64,000 bases of DNA from assembly GCF_014534645.1 (NCBI RefSeq), contig NZ_JACVQF010000162.1:1-64000 (forward strand), written 5' to 3'. Below, one piece after another: positions 61,891 to 64,000 of the stretch (its first letter is position 1; every line of letters starts with the position of its first letter). The stretch comes from Streptomyces griseicoloratus. Lineage in GTDB: Bacteria > Actinomycetota > Actinomycetes > Streptomycetales > Streptomycetaceae. The notes below the pieces were generated by a model that was not told the DNA's origin, did not search any database, and saw nothing but the letters and a program-made list of their open reading frames with translations. A program made the position numbers and the translations under genes.

Positions 61891-64000
61891 GTGTCAGGGG
61901 AGGCAGACGTCGAGGTGGCACGGTCGTCCGTCGTCGGCACGGTGACCATCGACCGGTACGGGTGTCCGCGATTCGACCGGGAGCACCTGGCCACGGCGCG
62001 GGAGCGTTTCGTCCAGGCCGCGCGCCGCCTGGGCTTCGCACATGACAGGGCGCTGGAGGGCTCCGGGCGGCACGAGGACGTCTACGACGCGGTCTCCGCG
62101 TTCGCCCGGCAGCCCGCCGAACGCAAGATCCTCTACTGGACCGGGCACGGTCAGATCGACGACCCCCATTACCGCCTGGTGTGCGCCGACGGCTACGACG
62201 CCGAGGGGAAACTCGTACGGAGCAACACCGTGACGTTCGACGACGTCGTCACGATGTTCTCCCACGACCCCGCGGACGTCCTGCTGGTGATCGACGCCTG
62301 CTATTCCGAGCGCCGCCTCGGCCACGCCGCCATGGCGGATCTGCTGAACCAGTGGGAACGGCGTGAGGCGAACCGGAGGGCGGGCACGTCTCCCGGCCTG
62401 GCCGTCGTCTGCACCGCCCGTGCCGACCAGCAGGCGGAAGCCGGCCAGTGGGTCGACTGGCTGGTCGACACCGTCAACGACCCCCACGCGGCCGTCAGGA
62501 CCGAGCACCTCGACGAACGCCTCTTCCACCCGACCGCCAAATCCGTCGAGCTCAGTCACCTGCTCCACGCGGTCGACGGGCACGTGCCCGACGACGACTG
62601 GTCGCAGCGCCCGGTCGCACGCGAGATCCGCCGGCTGCGGCCCGGGTTCCTGCACAACCCGTACTTCACGAGCAGGCGCTTCCCGCCCGCTCGACGCCCG
62701 CCGGACGACCGGTCGTGGTTCAGGCTCGGCCCGGGTCCCGGATCCCGGGGGGCGTTCAGCACGGGCGGTGACCTGAAGCACTTCTCGGGCCGGCACCGAG
62801 CCCTGGGCCGTGTCGTGCGCTGGATGGAGACCCACGACCACGGTCTCCTGGCGGTCACCGGCCCGGCCGGATCCGGGAAGACCGCGTTCATCGGCTGCCT
62901 CGTGCACCTGACGATCCCCGGTTTCCCCGAGACGATGGCGGCCCAGCCGCCGGCCGTCGTCCAGCCGCGCCCCGACTCGGTGCACGCCGCCGTGCACTGC
63001 GCCGGAAAGTCGCTGCACGAACTCGCCGACGACGTCTGCAAGGCCCTGGAGCCCATGCTGGGACCGCCCGGACAGCAGACGGCGCCACCCGCTCCGGGGG
63101 CGGGCGCCACGATCGCCGAACGTGTGGCCTGGGTGGGCGCGCTGGTCGACGGGGCCGGCAGTCTGGTGCTCGTCTTCGACGGTCTGGACGAGGCCGCCCC
63201 CGGCCAGGCCACCGACATCGCCCGGGACTTCCTCAACCCGCTCTCCGCCGTGCCCGGGGTGAAGGTGCTCGTCGGCACCCGGGACCGGCCCAGACGCACG
63301 GCGCCCGGGCGGGTGTCCGAGGAATCCCTGCCCGAGGCGCTGCGGCAGACCGTTCCGGCGGTCGAACTCGACCAGGACGACGACAGCGAGGCGGACATCG
63401 CCCGTCACGTGGGGCGCGTCCTGGCCGCCGAGGGATCGCCGTACGCGGCGCGCGTGGACGAGCGGATCCAGGCCGCGCAGCGGATCGCGGCGCTCAGCCA
63501 CCGCAACTTCCTCGTCGCGGACCTGTGCGCCCGGGACCTGGTACGGCGCGACGAGACCCTTCCCCCTCAGGCGCTGGACGAGATCGCCCGCCGCGGGACC
63601 CGCGACCTCGATCCCTTCCTGGACCGGGAGCTGATGGCGGTCGCCGACGTCATCCCACCGGTGAGCGGGGACGACTGGGAGGACGAGGACGACCCGGACG
63701 CGGAGCGCGGACGACGTCTGCGCGACCTGCTGCTGCCCGTGGCGGCGACGCAGGGCGCCGGACTGCCCGCATCCCTGTGGCTGGTGCTGGCCAACGCGGT
63801 GCGTCAGGAGCCCTCCCCGGAGTTCACCGGCGAACTGCTGTCCAGCGTCGCGAACCGCACGCAGGGTGCCCTGACCGCGTCGGTCTCCGACGACGACCGC
63901 GTCCTGCACCGCATGCTGCACCCCAGCTTCGGCGCCTGGCTCCTGGCGGACACCGACCAGCAACGCCTGCACCGGCGCATCTTCCAGGCCCTGCACCGCC
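61891..64000 (+). CDS. Caspase-like peptidase-STAND NTPase (3' end outside window)
   Basis: At least 703 residues, open at the right edge. N-terminal caspase/C14-like domain: catalytic His in LYWTGHGQID (His86) and catalytic Cys in LLVIDACYSERR (Cys137). A NACHT/STAND NTPase follows with Walker A GPAGSGKT (about 324-331), Walker B LVLVFDGLDEA (Asp430) and sensor VLVGTRDRP. A helical region continues to the edge; sensor repeats such as WD40 or TPR may follow outside. Proteins of this design act as regulated proteases in bacterial immunity or programmed death. Start GTG 61891 is favoured by the GGAGGTG site 8 bases upstream; GTG 61885 and ATG 61852 or 61864 are alternatives. Confidence 0.8.
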   Translation, partial: MSGEADVEVARSSVVGTVTIDRYGCPRFDREHLATARERFVQAARRLGFAHDRALEGSGRHEDVYDAVSAFARQPAERKILYWTGHGQIDDPHYRLVCADGYDAEGKLVRSNTVTFDDVVTMFSHDPADVLLVIDACYSERRLGHAAMADLLNQWERREANRRAGTSPGLAVVCTARADQQAEAGQWVDWLVDTVNDPHAAVRTEHLDERLFHPTAKSVELSHLLHAVDGHVPDDDWSQRPVAREIRRLRPGFLHNPYFTSRRFPPARRPPDDRSWFRLGPGPGSRGAFSTGGDLKHFSGRHRALGRVVRWMETHDHGLLAVTGPAGSGKTAFIGCLVHLTIPGFPETMAAQPPAVVQPRPDSVHAAVHCAGKSLHELADDVCKALEPMLGPPGQQTAPPAPGAGATIAERVAWVGALVDGAGSLVLVFDGLDEAAPGQATDIARDFLNPLSAVPGVKVLVGTRDRPRRTAPGRVSEESLPEALRQTVPAVELDQDDDSEADIARHVGRVLAAEGSPYAARVDERIQAAQRIAALSHRNFLVADLCARDLVRRDETLPPQALDEIARRGTRDLDPFLDRELMAVADVIPPVSGDDWEDEDDPDAERGRRLRDLLLPVAATQGAGLPASLWLVLANAVRQEPSPEFTGELLSSVANRTQGALTASVSDDDRVLHRMLHPSFGAWLLADTDQQRLHRRIFQALHR

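Noticed and set aside
61894-63996. 700-codon minus-strand frame opposite the caspase-STAND gene
   Set aside because: The plus strand holds clear caspase and Walker motifs. The opposite frame has none and is a shadow.

Overview
The window is a 64 kb piece of a Streptomyces chromosome or that of a very close relative. The evidence is the very high G+C content with almost all third codon positions G or C, many GTG and TTG starts, and Streptomyces-type families. The gene order osaAB-ftsK-rimO-pgsA-cinA-clgR ... nei-lhr ... recA-recX ... gluABCD-gluRK ... miaB-miaA-dapF-rsh-hflX matches, from memory, the S. coelicolor SCO5748-SCO5796 core region. No database was consulted. No rRNA, tRNA, CRISPR array, insertion sequence or prophage was seen.

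Layout. 1-3.7 kb: end of a giant hybrid histidine kinase (OsaA-like) and its partner response regulator (OsaB-like). 3.8-11.8 kb: FtsK, a RodZ-like HTH membrane protein, RimO, PgsA, CinA and ClgR, then a Dps protein. 11.9-18 kb: accessory island with a small membrane protein, two secreted papain-fold wall proteins (one without any cysteine) and a 1291-residue HTH-STAND-NTPase-WD40 protein. 18.1-25 kb: ArsR/SRPBCC pair, then Nei-like glycosylase and Lhr helicase (DNA repair). 25.1-29.8 kb: AraC regulator with AzlC/AzlD exporter, a toroid-fold protein, DUF3046, AI-2E-type permease and an orphan VapB-like protein. 29.9-32.2 kb: SOS-controlled recA-recX. 32.2-35.1 kb: cysteine dioxygenase-rhodanese operon preceded by a 15-codon cysteine-rich leader peptide, and a flavin monooxygenase. 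35.2-42 kb: glutamate ABC transporter (gluABCD), the GluRK two-component system and a TAXI-type binding protein. 42-46 kb: MazG-like protein, KhtTU-type K+/H+ antiporter and a NarL-type two-component system. 46.2-57.8 kb: translation and wall housekeeping (miaB, miaA, dapF, rsh, hflX) with a LigB-like protein, two small acidic or antitoxin-like proteins and an M1 peptidase. 57.8-60.4 kb: two tandem paralogous serine-protease lipoproteins. 60.8-64 kb: divergent pair of a protein with a degenerate Nudix-like motif and a caspase-like-STAND NTPase cut by the window edge.

Most of the window is conserved housekeeping. The best candidates for something not yet described are the caspase-STAND/degenerate-Nudix pair at the right edge, the HTH-STAND-double-propeller gene beside the cysteine-less CHAP-like protein, and the cysteine-rich leader peptide with a downstream hairpin in front of a cysteine-degrading operon. 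A recurring TANNNT motif 6-8 nt before start codons suggests that many genes here are transcribed leaderless.
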